32,911 nucleotides of DNA from Oligoflexia bacterium (GTDB lineage Bacteria > Bdellovibrionota > UBA1018): contig JACMQW010000033.1 of the NCBI GenBank assembly GCA_014376785.1, positions 1 through 32,911 of the forward strand. Direction: 5' to 3'. Below, piece by piece: positions 1 to 7,881 of this stretch. Made by a program: the position numbers and the translations under genes. Each line of letters begins with the position of its first letter. The first letter of the stretch is position 1. Under the pieces are notes generated by a model that worked only from the letters and a program-made list of their open reading frames with translations, was not told the origin of the DNA and searched no databases.

Positions 1-251
1 ACATAACCAATCGAACGGCGTATCGCTTGAAGAGTCGATGCGTTCGCCGTCGCGAGATCGTACCCGAAAAGAGAAAGCTTTCCGGAACTCGCTTCCTCTT
101 CAGTCGCAAGCATCCGAAGCAAAGTTGATTTTCCAGTCCCGGTGCCGCCCAGCACGTAGAGGAAATCTCCTTTTTTTAATTCGAGTGAAATTTGATCGAG
201 TACCTTTTTGCGCTCCGAATATCCTTTGGAGAGCGTTTGCAGCTGAATCAT
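1..251 (-). CDS. ABC transporter ATP-binding protein, FtsE-like (N-terminal part, runs off the left edge)
   Basis: Translating the minus strand from the ATG at 251 gives about 83 residues beginning MIQLQTLSKGYSERKKVLDQ. A Walker A motif GGTGTGKST lies at residues 35-43, and the stretch ends RRSIGYV, just where the Q-loop would follow. The pattern 'VLDQISLEL.KGDFLYVLGGTGTGKSTLLRMLATEE..SSGKL' is that of small stand-alone ABC ATPases; FtsE (cell-division partner of FtsX) is the closest fit I recognise, and a LolD-type lipoprotein exporter ATPase is the main alternative. A G-rich run (GGGGG) lies about 8 bases upstream of the ATG. The gene is divergent from the tol cluster and incomplete, so signature motif and Walker B cannot be checked; the next gene outside the window (an ftsX or a lolC/E) would decide. 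Confidence 0.8.
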   Translation of the reverse strand, partial: MIQLQTLSKGYSERKKVLDQISLELKKGDFLYVLGGTGTGKSTLLRMLATEEEASSGKLSLFGYDLATANASTLQAIRRSIGY

Positions 252-361
252 CCTGATTCCCCCGCAAGAATTCTAACACAGAACTGATAACTCCAAATCG
301 TCATGATTTTGACACCTAGCAGGGATGGTGACTGAGATTGCGATCCGAGTCTAGGTCCGTA

Positions 362-1270
362 ATGATGAGGCAAATGCGAAGATCCCTTCTACTTGTGCTG
401 TCTTACCTCACTTGGAATGCCGCCTTTAGGCTCGTCATCCTGTCTCTGGCGGTCTATTCGATGTCCCGTTCGGGTGCGACCTTTGCCGAAATTTCCGAAA
501 CCACCACCACAAACCAAATTTTGGTCGTGGGTATGGGATGCCTCGGTTTCCTTTTTCTCATCACCCAGATGAATCCCATCGCGACCGTTTCTCGCACCGA
601 AATCGTGACCGGCCACTTGATCGAGACCCGTTTCTATCCCGCCTTTCTCAGAGGGACCGTTCTAGCGTGCGTCTTTGCTTTTGTCGGATTGGTGGCAGGG
701 TACTACCATTACATCGGCTTTTTTGTGCAGAGCGATTCGCCGGCTCTGGCATTTTTCGGACTCCTCTTCCGCGCTGTTTCCATTCTGCTCATGGTTTACA
801 TCGATGAATTTATTTTTAGAGGGCGTTTCCTTTCTTTGCTGAGGAACTCAGCCCACCCCATCCGAATGATTTTACTCTGTGCGCTGCTCTATTCACTCTC
901 TAAATCTCTCCTCTTTCACCTCGGACTGGCCCAGTTACTGACTCTCGCACTGCTCGGGACAGCGCTCTCCCTCCGAGCCTACCTCTACCGGACATTCGCG
1001 GAAGGTGCGGGGTTTCTAGCGGGATTTCTCATCGTCGCTCACTGTGTCTTCAGCCTACCGATCTTCGGAAATGAAACTCAGGGTTTCATCCTTCTGCATT
1101 ACGATATCCGGCTCGACATCGATGCGCCGGTCGTTCGTTTCTTAACCGGGGGTATCGGAGGTCCGCTGAGCAGCGTCGCGTTCCAACTCCTCCTCCTAGG
1201 CGACATTCTCAGGAATGCTTACCGGGAAAAGAAATCGCTTTGGCCGCTCCAAACCCGAGCGTTAGACTGA
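362..1270 (+). CDS. Multi-pass membrane protein, probable CPBP (CAAX-protease/bacteriocin-processing) family
   Basis: A 302-residue, strongly hydrophobic protein with about seven to eight predicted membrane spans. Near residue 148 it carries D-E-F-I-F-R, which matches the (E/D)ExxxR first motif of CPBP intramembrane proteases; a later SLLFH (His at about 186) and an AHCVFS (His at about 227) lie where the second and third His motifs should be, but both are degenerate. It may therefore be an inactive or divergent member. The frame is open from a TTG at 338, but the ATG at 362 is preferred: an AGG lies 6-8 bases upstream and it removes an odd polar extension. Four bases separate its stop from tolQ, so it is probably the first gene of the tol operon. 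Function of CPBP homologues at such loci is not known to me. Confidence 0.6.
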   Translation: MMRQMRRSLLLVLSYLTWNAAFRLVILSLAVYSMSRSGATFAEISETTTTNQILVVGMGCLGFLFLITQMNPIATVSRTEIVTGHLIETRFYPAFLRGTVLACVFAFVGLVAGYYHYIGFFVQSDSPALAFFGLLFRAVSILLMVYIDEFIFRGRFLSLLRNSAHPIRMILLCALLYSLSKSLLFHLGLAQLLTLALLGTALSLRAYLYRTFAEGAGFLAGFLIVAHCVFSLPIFGNETQGFILLHYDIRLDIDAPVVRFLTGGIGGPLSSVAFQLLLLGDILRNAYREKKSLWPLQTRALD

Positions 1271-1274
1271 GGTC

Positions 1275-1994
1275 ATGCAAAGCACCCTTCCTCATGTGAC
1301 TTCTCTTGGATTACTCGATCTTGTTTTTAGTGCCGGCCCGATGGGTAAGCTCATCATGCTTCTCCTTTTGGCTGTCTCCATTTACTGTTGGGCGATTATT
1401 TTTGCGAAGTGGAGGACGATGAAAGTCGCAAACGCGGCGAATGCCCGCTTTCTCCAGTTTTTTTGGCAATCCAAAAGCATGGACGATATTTTCCTGAACG
1501 TGGACCAGTATGCCCAATCGCCGATCGCGGCGGTTTTCAGGTCTGGGATGAAGGAACTTCGAAAGCTCCCCGGGACGTTAGATCCCGCAACGGCGACCCT
1601 CGAAGTGGAAAACGTCTCGCGTTCGCTCTCACGCGCGTCGAATGACGAAGTGGCGCTGTTAGAGAAAAACGTGACTTGGCTTGCGACGACCGCAAGCTCG
1701 GCTCCCTTCATCGGACTCTTCGGAACCGTGTGGGGCATCATGACGGCGTTTCAGCGAATCGGTGCATCCGGCGCAGCAAACTTAGCGGTCGTCGCGCCCG
1801 GAATCTCTGAGGCTTTGATTGCTACTGCGGCCGGGATTGGTGCGGCTATTCCCGCGGCCATCTTCTATAACTTCTTTCTCAATCAGATCAAACGAGTCGC
1901 GCTCGACATCGATGGATTCAACCAAGATTTCTTAAACATCGTTCGAAGAAGTCAGATTCAGTCCCGAGACCGGGGCAACACGAGCGGGGTTTAA
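1275..1994 (+). CDS. tolQ: TolQ, proton-channel subunit of the Tol envelope system
   Basis: A 239-residue protein of the MotA/TolQ/ExbB family. One membrane span lies near residues 22-42 (GKLIMLLLLAVSIYCWAII). A long cytoplasmic loop follows, and then two more spans around 133-160 and 168-195, including the family hallmark 'APFIGLFGTVWGIMTAF' and 'PGISEALIATAAGIGAAIPA'. TolQ and TolR form the proton-driven motor that energises TolA across the inner membrane to keep the envelope constricted and stable during division. I call it TolQ rather than ExbB because tolR, tolA and tolB follow directly. A GAGG sits just before the start. It is packed tightly with its neighbours: 4 bases after the upstream stop and 1 base before tolR. 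Confidence 0.95.
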   Translation: MQSTLPHVTSLGLLDLVFSAGPMGKLIMLLLLAVSIYCWAIIFAKWRTMKVANAANARFLQFFWQSKSMDDIFLNVDQYAQSPIAAVFRSGMKELRKLPGTLDPATATLEVENVSRSLSRASNDEVALLEKNVTWLATTASSAPFIGLFGTVWGIMTAFQRIGASGAANLAVVAPGISEALIATAAGIGAAIPAAIFYNFFLNQIKRVALDIDGFNQDFLNIVRRSQIQSRDRGNTSGV

Positions 1995-1995
1995 C

Positions 1996-2418
1996 GTGGG
2001 ATTTTCTCCAAATAAAACTCAGACCGCGCTCTCAGAAATCAACGTCACGCCGCTTGTCGATGTGATGCTGGTGCTCTTGATTGTCTTTATGATCTCAGCG
2101 CCGCTGATGCAGCAGGGTATCCAAGTCGATCTCCCGAAAGCAAATGCGCCGACGCTGAACGAAATTCCTGACCAGCTGGTCCTCGTCGTCGATAAAGCAA
2201 AAAGAGTGCTGATCAATGGGAATGCCGTGGCTTCGGGAAGCTTGCGCAATCGACTGGTCGCGATGTCGAAGGCGAAACCGGAAATTCAAGTCTTTATCCA
2301 AGCCGACCAAAACATCCCTTACGGCTTCATCGCCCAAGTGATGGCGGAAGTGAAACAAGCGGGTATCACCCGAGTCGGACTCGTTACCGAGGCCCAAGAC
2401 AGCAATTCCAGGCTCTGA
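1996..2418 (+). CDS. tolR: TolR, ExbD/TolR-family motor subunit
   Basis: A 140-residue ExbD/TolR family protein. The short cytoplasmic N-terminus leads into a single span (about residues 20-38) with the conserved proton-carrying Asp, here D22 in 'NVTPLVDVMLVLLIVFMI'. A periplasmic domain follows with the typical 'GIQVDLPKA' and 'VFIQADQNIPYGFIAQVMAEVKQAGITRVGLVTE' ending. Translation starts at a GTG, one base after the tolQ stop, and its TGA overlaps the tolA ATG by one base, so the genes are translationally coupled. TolR dimers sit within the TolQ ring and gate proton flow. Confidence 0.95.
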   Translation: MGFSPNKTQTALSEINVTPLVDVMLVLLIVFMISAPLMQQGIQVDLPKANAPTLNEIPDQLVLVVDKAKRVLINGNAVASGSLRNRLVAMSKAKPEIQVFIQADQNIPYGFIAQVMAEVKQAGITRVGLVTEAQDSNSRL

Positions 2419-3209
2419 TGCAAGCAGCACGTGAAGACCAACTCGCAAAGGCACTGAAGTGGTCGCTGTTTGCTCACGCGGCCATCTTCGCAGCCGTGAT
2501 TTTGAAAAGTCTCGTCTTCCCGGCGGATGTCGTACAAATCGCTCCCTCTCTCCGAGTCGACATGGTCGGATTACCCGACATTCTGAAAAAAGACCTCTCG
2601 AAAGTTTCTCGGACCGTTCCGAAATCTGCGCCAAAAGAAGAGCCAGCTCCGGAACCGGTCGTGAAGGCGCCGGTTACTCCAGTTGAAGCGACTCGGCCGG
2701 ACGAGCTGATCCTTCATCCTAAGAAATCAGATAAGAAACCACCAAAAACCGGAGAAAAAACCGTCGAAAAAAATCGCGAGAAAAAACTCCAGTCTGCATT
2801 GGCTCGGATTCGCGCGCTCGAAAGACTGAAAGATAAATCGGATGATGAGGAGGAAGACGATGCGGCGGTCATCATCAAAGGCAATCAAGCGTCCAAAGGT
2901 TCCAGCTTAAGCGGAGATGCCAAAGAGAGCGCGCAGTCCGGCTATTACGATTTAGTTCGTGAAGGTCTGGTCGAATTTTGGACGCTTCCTCCTTGGCTGG
3001 GTCGTCAGAAATTATCTGCTCAGGTTTTGATCCGGATCGATCCCTCTGGGCGAGTACTTGAAACGAAGTTTGTGAAAAAATCAGGAAACTTGCAATTTGA
3101 TGACGCCATCCTCGCAACGATACGAGATTCACAACCCCTTCCACGCCCGCCTAAAGAACTTCGCGAAAGTCTCGTGAGTGGCGGTGTGGTGGTGGGCTTT
3201 CCGCTTTAA
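2418..3209 (+). CDS. tolA: TolA/TonB-like energy transducer
   Basis: A 263-residue protein laid out like TolA. It has one N-terminal membrane span (about residues 14-33). The middle is a long, charged and Pro/Lys/Glu-rich region (about 58-165), with a helical basic-acidic stretch around 'LARIRALERLKDKSDDEEEDD'. The C-terminal TonB/TolA-like domain (about 170-263) reads 'DLVREGLVEFWTLPPWL', 'AQVLIRIDPSGRVLETKFVKKSGNLQFDDAIL' and 'QPLPRPPKEL'. It would span the periplasm and link the TolQR motor to TolB and the outer membrane. The C-terminal domain reads more like the TonB_C/TolA-II 'TonB family' type than enterobacterial TolA domain III. The ATG overlaps the tolR stop. Confidence 0.85.
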   Translation: MQAAREDQLAKALKWSLFAHAAIFAAVILKSLVFPADVVQIAPSLRVDMVGLPDILKKDLSKVSRTVPKSAPKEEPAPEPVVKAPVTPVEATRPDELILHPKKSDKKPPKTGEKTVEKNREKKLQSALARIRALERLKDKSDDEEEDDAAVIIKGNQASKGSSLSGDAKESAQSGYYDLVREGLVEFWTLPPWLGRQKLSAQVLIRIDPSGRVLETKFVKKSGNLQFDDAILATIRDSQPLPRPPKELRESLVSGGVVVGFPL

Positions 3210-3222
3210 CTGGAGAATAAAA

Positions 3223-4602
3223 ATGAAAAAAAAATCACGGCAATTTCAACTCCCTCAGTTTTCTGCTCTCACGCTGCTTTGCGTGGGACTATCGATCACC
3301 TCTGTATTTGCGGAGGATGCCCCTAGCAATTCCACTTCCACTCCTCCGGCCGCGAAGGACCAAACCTACATCGCTGTAGGCCAGGCAAAAACTCGTAAGA
3401 CTTCGATCGCTCTTCCGAGCTTTATTGGATCCCCTCCATTGAAGGCAGCCGGTGAAAAAACATTGGAAATCGTTCGAGCCGATTTGATGTACATGGATTC
3501 TTTTCAAATCCTCGATCCGAAAGGATTTACCGATACTTCTGCCGGTGTGGAACCCGGCACCTTCCAAATGACAAATTGGAGCTCCGTTCAGGCTGAATTC
3601 GTTTTCAAGGCTTCCATGAAGAACACTGAGAGCGGAGTGGCATTAGAAGGCTACCTCTATAATGTCGGTAGCGGAAATGCCATTGTGACGAAACGTTACC
3701 TTGCGTCCTTAGGGGATCTAAAAACTCTCGGTCACACCGTTGCAAACGACATCGTGAAAGCCATCAGCGGTCTCCCAGGAATTTTCTTAACGAAAATCGC
3801 TATGGTCTGCGACCGAACGTCGAAAAAAGAAATCTACGTCATGGATTTCGACGGCTCAAACAACCGCCAAGTCACCCATCATAAATCAGTCACGCTCAGC
3901 CCAGCCTGGAGCCCTGACGGTACTCGGATTGCGTACTCACTTTACGCAAAGAACAAGCGCAACATCAAAAACGTCAATCTTTACGAATTTGATTTCTCCT
4001 CGAATAGAATCAAACTGCTTTCTGACCGTCTCGGAATCAACAGTGGTGCACACTACCATCCGGACGGAAAAAAGATCGCACTCACCATGAGTTTTCTTGG
4101 AAACCCTGAAATTTTTTCGTTCGATCCCAGTTCGAAAAGTGTGACTCGTTTAACAAATAATGCCGGAGTAGACGTCGATCCGAACTGGGCACCCGACGGA
4201 AAACACCTCTCATTCGTCTCAAACCGCGCGGGTGCACCGATGGTTTATCGAATGAATTCTGATGGGTCCGATGTCCGGCGTTTAACTTTCGCGGGTACCT
4301 ACAACGCCACTCCGTCTTGGTCTCCGCAAAATAATAAAATTGCGTTTGCTGGGTGGCTGGATCGCCGCTTTGATATTTTCGTCATGAATCCAGACGGAAC
4401 AAATATCGAGCGACTCACGAAAGATCAAGGAAACAACGAGGATCCTTCTTTCAGTCCGGATGGGAACTTTCTTGTTTTCAGCTCGAACCGTGCGGGTCAG
4501 AAAAACGTCTACGTGATGAATATCGATGGGACTTTCGTAAAGCGAATGACCTATGGTCTCGGAGACTGTGTTTCGCCTCGCTGGTCGAATCCTTCACGCT
4601 AA
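3223..4602 (+). CDS. tolB: TolB, periplasmic beta-propeller protein of the Tol system
   Basis: A 459-residue protein. The signal peptide (KKKSR start, hydrophobic 'ALTLLCVGLSITSVFA') is probably cut after residue 30. A TolB N-terminal domain follows, with 'LPSFIGSPPLKAAGEKTLEIVRADLMYMDSF...'-type text (residues about 60-180). Six PD40 propeller repeats come next; each has a version of 'MDFDGSNNRQVTHH...PAWSPDGTRIAYS', the last ending 'GDCVSPRWS'. TolB binds TolA, Pal and outer-membrane proteins. The open frame reaches back to a GTG at 3178 inside tolA, but the ATG at 3223 has a GGAG 7-8 bases upstream and begins the signal peptide, so it is the start. No pal gene follows, unlike the classic tol-pal order. 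Confidence 0.94.
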   Translation: MKKKSRQFQLPQFSALTLLCVGLSITSVFAEDAPSNSTSTPPAAKDQTYIAVGQAKTRKTSIALPSFIGSPPLKAAGEKTLEIVRADLMYMDSFQILDPKGFTDTSAGVEPGTFQMTNWSSVQAEFVFKASMKNTESGVALEGYLYNVGSGNAIVTKRYLASLGDLKTLGHTVANDIVKAISGLPGIFLTKIAMVCDRTSKKEIYVMDFDGSNNRQVTHHKSVTLSPAWSPDGTRIAYSLYAKNKRNIKNVNLYEFDFSSNRIKLLSDRLGINSGAHYHPDGKKIALTMSFLGNPEIFSFDPSSKSVTRLTNNAGVDVDPNWAPDGKHLSFVSNRAGAPMVYRMNSDGSDVRRLTFAGTYNATPSWSPQNNKIAFAGWLDRRFDIFVMNPDGTNIERLTKDQGNNEDPSFSPDGNFLVFSSNRAGQKNVYVMNIDGTFVKRMTYGLGDCVSPRWSNPSR

Positions 4603-4627
4603 ACTTAAAAAATCGCAGGAGAACATT

Positions 4628-4993
4628 ATGATTTGGAAATCGCTCAGTCTCTGGATCATGGCTGCCTTCTATTTCTTCGCTGGTCTCCTGCATTTCAAGT
4701 TTCCAAAAACCTACTTAAAAATCATGCCTCCCTACTTGCCGGCTCCCCTCACGCTGGTCTACGTCAGTGGGTTTGCAGAATCAGCTCTTGCGGTCGCACT
4801 CCTCTTTCCCGCAACGAGAAATTTAGCCGCATGGGGAATCATTGGACTCTTGGTGGCGGTTTTTCCGGCAAACATCTACATGCTTCAGCAGGGAAGCGCA
4901 GTGGTCCGAATTCCCGAATGGGTTTTGATCGCGCGAATTCCGCTCCAATTCGTATTCATATATTGGGCTTATACGTTTACCGATCATTCATAG
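4628..4993 (+). CDS. DoxX-family small integral membrane protein
   Basis: A 121-residue protein with four hydrophobic spans. It carries the family pattern 'FAGLLHFKFPKTYLKIMPPYLP', then 'YVSGFAESALAVALLFPATRNLAAWGIIGLLVAVFPANIYML'. This matches the DoxX/DoxX-like group of inner-membrane proteins, whose biochemical role is mostly unknown. The ATG at 4628 is chosen because a clear AGGAG lies 6-7 bases upstream and the first span begins directly; an in-frame ATG at 4553 would sit inside tolB. It starts 25 bases after tolB and ends ahead of a strong hairpin, so it is probably the last gene of the tol transcript, though no functional tie to Tol is implied. Confidence 0.8.
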   Translation: MIWKSLSLWIMAAFYFFAGLLHFKFPKTYLKIMPPYLPAPLTLVYVSGFAESALAVALLFPATRNLAAWGIIGLLVAVFPANIYMLQQGSAVVRIPEWVLIARIPLQFVFIYWAYTFTDHS

Positions 4994-5027
4994 CCCGCTC
5001 AATAATCATCACGGAAGTTCACGAATG

Positions 5028-5068
5028 AATAAGGGGACGCTGCACCATCTGCACAGCGTCCCCTTATT
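5028..5068. terminator. Strong bidirectional hairpin terminator between convergent genes
   Basis: A perfect 15-bp inverted repeat (arms 5028-5042 and 5054-5068, 11-base loop). The arms begin AATAAGGGG and end CCCCTTATT. It lies 35 bases after the DoxX gene and 18 bases beyond the end of the opposing Trp-rich gene, so it could end transcription from both sides. The short A- and T-runs flanking a GC-rich core fit intrinsic termination. Confidence 0.85.
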
Positions 5069-5085
5069 TCGTTTAAAAGAATCGG

Positions 5086-5361
5086 CTAAGCAGTCGCGCG
5101 CTTCTCGCCCGACCACCACTGCTTTGCCCAGGTGGTCTCAGTGCGATCGACCCATGCGTTTGTCCGCACTTCTTGCCAGACGAATTTCTCAAGATCATCC
5201 CAGTTCTTAGCGTCTACCCACACCATTGCGTCCCAGGATCCGGTGGTAGACCAGACCCCTTTCACCCAACTATTTTTAGACCAGTTTTCCCATGCATTTT
5301 CAGGGGTGCCTGGCTTCCACTTCACATGAACCCACGCTTGCCACACATTTGCTGTCGCCAT
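5086..5361 (-). CDS. Tryptophan-rich small protein with a Lrp/AsnC ligand-binding (RAM)-like domain
   Basis: A 91-residue protein with 15 Trp residues (about 16%), spread evenly as VW, AW, KW, NW, SW. No signal peptide is visible. The middle to end, 'VKGVWSTTGSWDAMVWVDAKNWDDLEKFV' and 'RTNAWVDRTETTWAKQWW', has the strand-helix layout of the Lrp/AsnC C-terminal domain: 'tG.yD.l..v...d...l..fv......gv..t.T'. The DNA-binding half is absent, so it is a stand-alone ligand-binding-like or dimeric alpha-beta barrel protein. A GAGGAG lies 7 bases before the ATG. It is likely a single-gene unit between two terminators or gene ends. The function is unknown and the fold call is an inference from pattern only. 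Confidence 0.75.
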   Translation of the reverse strand: MATANVWQAWVHVKWKPGTPENAWENWSKNSWVKGVWSTTGSWDAMVWVDAKNWDDLEKFVWQEVRTNAWVDRTETTWAKQWWSGEKRATA

Positions 5362-5440
5362 GATCGACTCCTCGTCGTTGCTAAAATGAAATCAGACTCT
5401 CGCGAGCCGTAACTAATCGCCGCATTTCATCTTAAGGAAC

Positions 5441-6652
5441 TTAGTCGACGATCGCAAAGGCAGTTTCGCTTCGGTTCCGAAGATGTCGGGTGCGTAGGTT
5501 AATCGTCAATCCTGCTACGCTTGCGAGCGCCATCGAGAAAGCCCACGCATGGAACCAAGCCCGATCAATCAGTAAACCAGATAGGATGGGGCCAAGAATC
5601 GAGCTCACCGAATTCAATGACTGGATCAATCCCATCACGCGCCCCTGCTGGCTTGCGGGGCTTTGTCGTGAAATAAGCGACGTGAGCGCAGGCCGAAGGA
5701 CCCCCCCACCGAACGCAGAAAAAGTAGCAGAAAGCATAACGATCGGCACGGTGTGCGCGTAAGCCAAAATGGAATACCCGATCGTTGCGCAAACAAATGA
5801 GAAGACCACCACGCGGTCTTCGCCGAATTTTTTCACAATCCGGCCGACTAAGCCGCCTTGGATAAGAATTCCTAAAAAGCCGGAATAGGCAAAAAGGTAA
5901 CCGACCTCTCGCGGTCCGAACGGATGACCTCCGGAAAGAAATCTCCGTTCCGCAAATAGCGCAAATCCCGCGATAAAAATAGAGAACGCCATGAAGAATG
6001 CGCAAAACTGGTAGAGCGTGGACTTGATTTTCGGATTCTGAAAATCTTTTCGGTAAGATAGAATTTCGAAGAGTCCCAGTTTTCTCTCTTCCACTTCATC
6101 GGCGTGCTTCGCAGGCTCCCTCAGAATCAGCACGGTTAAAATAATGCTCAGTAAAGAGAGTCCCGCAGCGGCGTAGATGGGATAATGAATCCCGTAATGG
6201 GCGAGATATCCCGATGCGGCGGGCCCGACTAAAAAACCGAGGCCAAAAGCAATTCCAATGATTGCAAAAGACTTCGCGCGATCTTCCGGCTTCGTGACGT
6301 CAGCAATGTAGGCTTGGGCCACGGAGAGATTTCCGGCAGTGGCTCCATCAATGATTCGCGAGAGAAAAATCATCCAAAGCATGCTCGCGCGTGCGAGCAA
6401 AATAAATCCTAAGAAAGTTCCAATTTGGCTAATGATAAGAATCGGCTTTCGTCCGTAACGATCAGAAAGCTGGCCAAGAATCGGCCCGGAGACCAGTTGA
6501 AAAAATGCATAAGCAGATACCAGCAAGCCAACGACGGAGGGGGAAGCACCGTATTTTTCTGCGTAAAAGGGGAGCAGGGGGATGACGAGGGTGAGACCCA
6601 GTACGTCTACCGCGACGATGAGTGAAATCGGCAGGAGTTGGGATCGGTTCAT
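5441..6652 (-). CDS. MFS transporter, drug/tetracycline-type exporter family
   Basis: A 403-residue protein with about 12 membrane spans. The first half reads 'LGLTLVIPLLPFYAEKYGAS..VVGLLVSAYAFFQLVSGPILGQLSDRYGRKPILI', containing MFS motif A (GQLSDRYGRKP, about residues 59-69). Next comes 'RIIDGATAGNLSVAQAYIADVTKPEDRAKSFAIIGIAFGLGFLVGPAASGYLA', close to the motif C region of drug:proton antiporters of the TetA/Bcr group. The closest style is TetA-like exporters, but the substrate cannot be read from sequence. A GGAAGGAAG sits directly before the ATG. It follows the lipoprotein gene by 26 bases on the same strand, so the two may share a transcript. Confidence 0.9.
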   Translation of the reverse strand: MNRSQLLPISLIVAVDVLGLTLVIPLLPFYAEKYGASPSVVGLLVSAYAFFQLVSGPILGQLSDRYGRKPILIISQIGTFLGFILLARASMLWMIFLSRIIDGATAGNLSVAQAYIADVTKPEDRAKSFAIIGIAFGLGFLVGPAASGYLAHYGIHYPIYAAAGLSLLSIILTVLILREPAKHADEVEERKLGLFEILSYRKDFQNPKIKSTLYQFCAFFMAFSIFIAGFALFAERRFLSGGHPFGPREVGYLFAYSGFLGILIQGGLVGRIVKKFGEDRVVVFSFVCATIGYSILAYAHTVPIVMLSATFSAFGGGVLRPALTSLISRQSPASQQGRVMGLIQSLNSVSSILGPILSGLLIDRAWFHAWAFSMALASVAGLTINLRTRHLRNRSETAFAIVD

Positions 6653-6678
6653 ACTTCCTTCCGTACCACAAAAAAGGA

Positions 6679-7881
6679 CTAATTTTGAAAGCGGATCTTT
6701 CGCAGCTGCTCAGTCACCCAAGCCAAATCGCTTGCTCGAGCCGCCGCATCGAGACAGGGCATTTCAGCCACTCTCGGGAACGGACGTTTTTCCGAATGTG
6801 CGGCTGCGGAAAATGCCCATTGGTTGGGTGAGTCTTTTGCTCGATGGCTGCTCATCACGGAGTCAAGCTCAGAGAGTCGGCGTTCCCGAATCTTCTGGTA
6901 CCGCTCTAACTCACTTCGCTCAATTTTTAGATTCAGAAGCTCCGCCTGATCATGAAGCCGATCGTACAGCCCATCGAGAGACGCATAAAGGGCGACGATC
7001 CCGCGCCTCGATTGCTCGATGTACCAACCCGCATTCGCATACGAACCGGGCGATACGAAAGTCAGGTCTCCTGAATCATAGGAGTCTTGAAGCGTGGCTT
7101 CCACGGCCACTTCTTCCAGTTGCAGCCCGATCATGCGTCGATCCGTCACGTCTACTAAAGCGAGAAAAGCGTGAGATTGCTCTTTCAATCTCTCCTCGGG
7201 GGTTATCCCTTCCGCAAGGTTCAGCACGCGGATTTTTTTTTCGAGTTCGTTCCGTTCACTGAGGGATTCTTCATTACTCACGTTTGCCACTTTCGCGTGG
7301 GCATGAAAATTATGGTGCATGAATTCGTGCACAAGCGTCCAGCGACTGGCGTCTTCTCGCACAATGATCGCAGCCGCTTGGAAAAGTGAAGCGCCCCCCC
7401 CGTCCTGAGCGAAATAGACTCCGCCAATGATCGATTCACGGTAAAATTCTTCGATTTCATCCCAACGAGTGGAGAGATCAGCGGGCAGCGTGCGGTTGAA
7501 GCCTAAGTTCTTACAACTGCGTTCTGTATAAGCACCCGAGACGTAGACGTTTGCACCGGTCGACTCGATCACCGAACTCGTCATTTTCATTGAAAGGTGA
7601 CCCACTCGCGCCAACCACTCCCGGTCATAGGGCTTTCCGAAGTAACTCAAACGGATGCGGGGCGGACGCACTGAAATCGCCTCACCGTCTCCCTGTTCAC
7701 TCGTAAAAGCGCAGCTCTGCTCGATGTAGAAGCGCGGTGAGCGAGCGACTTGGCTCTGAACCCGGTCTTCTGCCGTACAACCCGCGATCAGCGCTAGAAG
7801 CAAAACGAAGAGAGCGTCTTGTCCGAGGTCCCCCGACCTGGACAAGACGCTCTCTTCGTTTTTTCTAATGAACCACCCCAT
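6679..7881 (-). CDS. Lipoprotein with HExxH zinc-metallopeptidase motif
   Basis: A 400-residue protein when started at the ATG at 7881. That start has an AGGGG 5-6 bases upstream and gives a signal peptide with a hydrophobic run 'ALFVLLLALIAG' and a lipobox LIAGC (Cys35), so it should be an acylated envelope lipoprotein. The frame is open further, to a GTG- or ATG-type start at 8070, but that extension (no signal features, Cys-rich basic text) is probably not coding. A zinc motif 'LVHEFMHHNFHAH' lies at about residues 184-195: H185, E186, H189, with a further His at 195 in metzincin-like spacing. The C-terminal third is helical and charged. Known members of this type are unknown to me beyond 'putative zinc protease'. 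Oddity: codons 7-27 are built from a near-perfect inverted repeat (see separate entry). Confidence 0.72.
   Translation of the reverse strand: MGWFIRKNEESVLSRSGDLGQDALFVLLLALIAGCTAEDRVQSQVARSPRFYIEQSCAFTSEQGDGEAISVRPPRIRLSYFGKPYDREWLARVGHLSMKMTSSVIESTGANVYVSGAYTERSCKNLGFNRTLPADLSTRWDEIEEFYRESIIGGVYFAQDGGGASLFQAAAIIVREDASRWTLVHEFMHHNFHAHAKVANVSNEESLSERNELEKKIRVLNLAEGITPEERLKEQSHAFLALVDVTDRRMIGLQLEEVAVEATLQDSYDSGDLTFVSPGSYANAGWYIEQSRRGIVALYASLDGLYDRLHDQAELLNLKIERSELERYQKIRERRLSELDSVMSSHRAKDSPNQWAFSAAAHSEKRPFPRVAEMPCLDAAARASDLAWVTEQLRKIRFQN
7802..7862. repeat. Long perfect inverted repeat (terminator-like hairpin) inside a coding region
   Basis: Arms 7802-7824 and 7840-7862 are exactly complementary over 23 bp. 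After one bulged G (7825) the stem continues for five more pairs (7826-7830 with 7835-7839) around a CCCC loop. On the plus strand the right arm runs into TTTTTT (about 7859-7864), as in an intrinsic terminator. It lies 18 bases inside the lipoprotein gene, in the region that encodes the n-region of the signal peptide. No plus-strand gene ends nearby that would need a terminator. Confidence 0.9.

Noticed and set aside
338-361. TTG start at 338 for the CPBP-like gene
   Set aside because: The ATG at 362 has a better-placed AGG; the extra eight polar residues add nothing.
5025-5210. Plus-strand 61-residue frame over the terminator
   Set aside because: It starts inside the hairpin and is antisense to the Trp-rich gene; its composition is that of a shadow frame.
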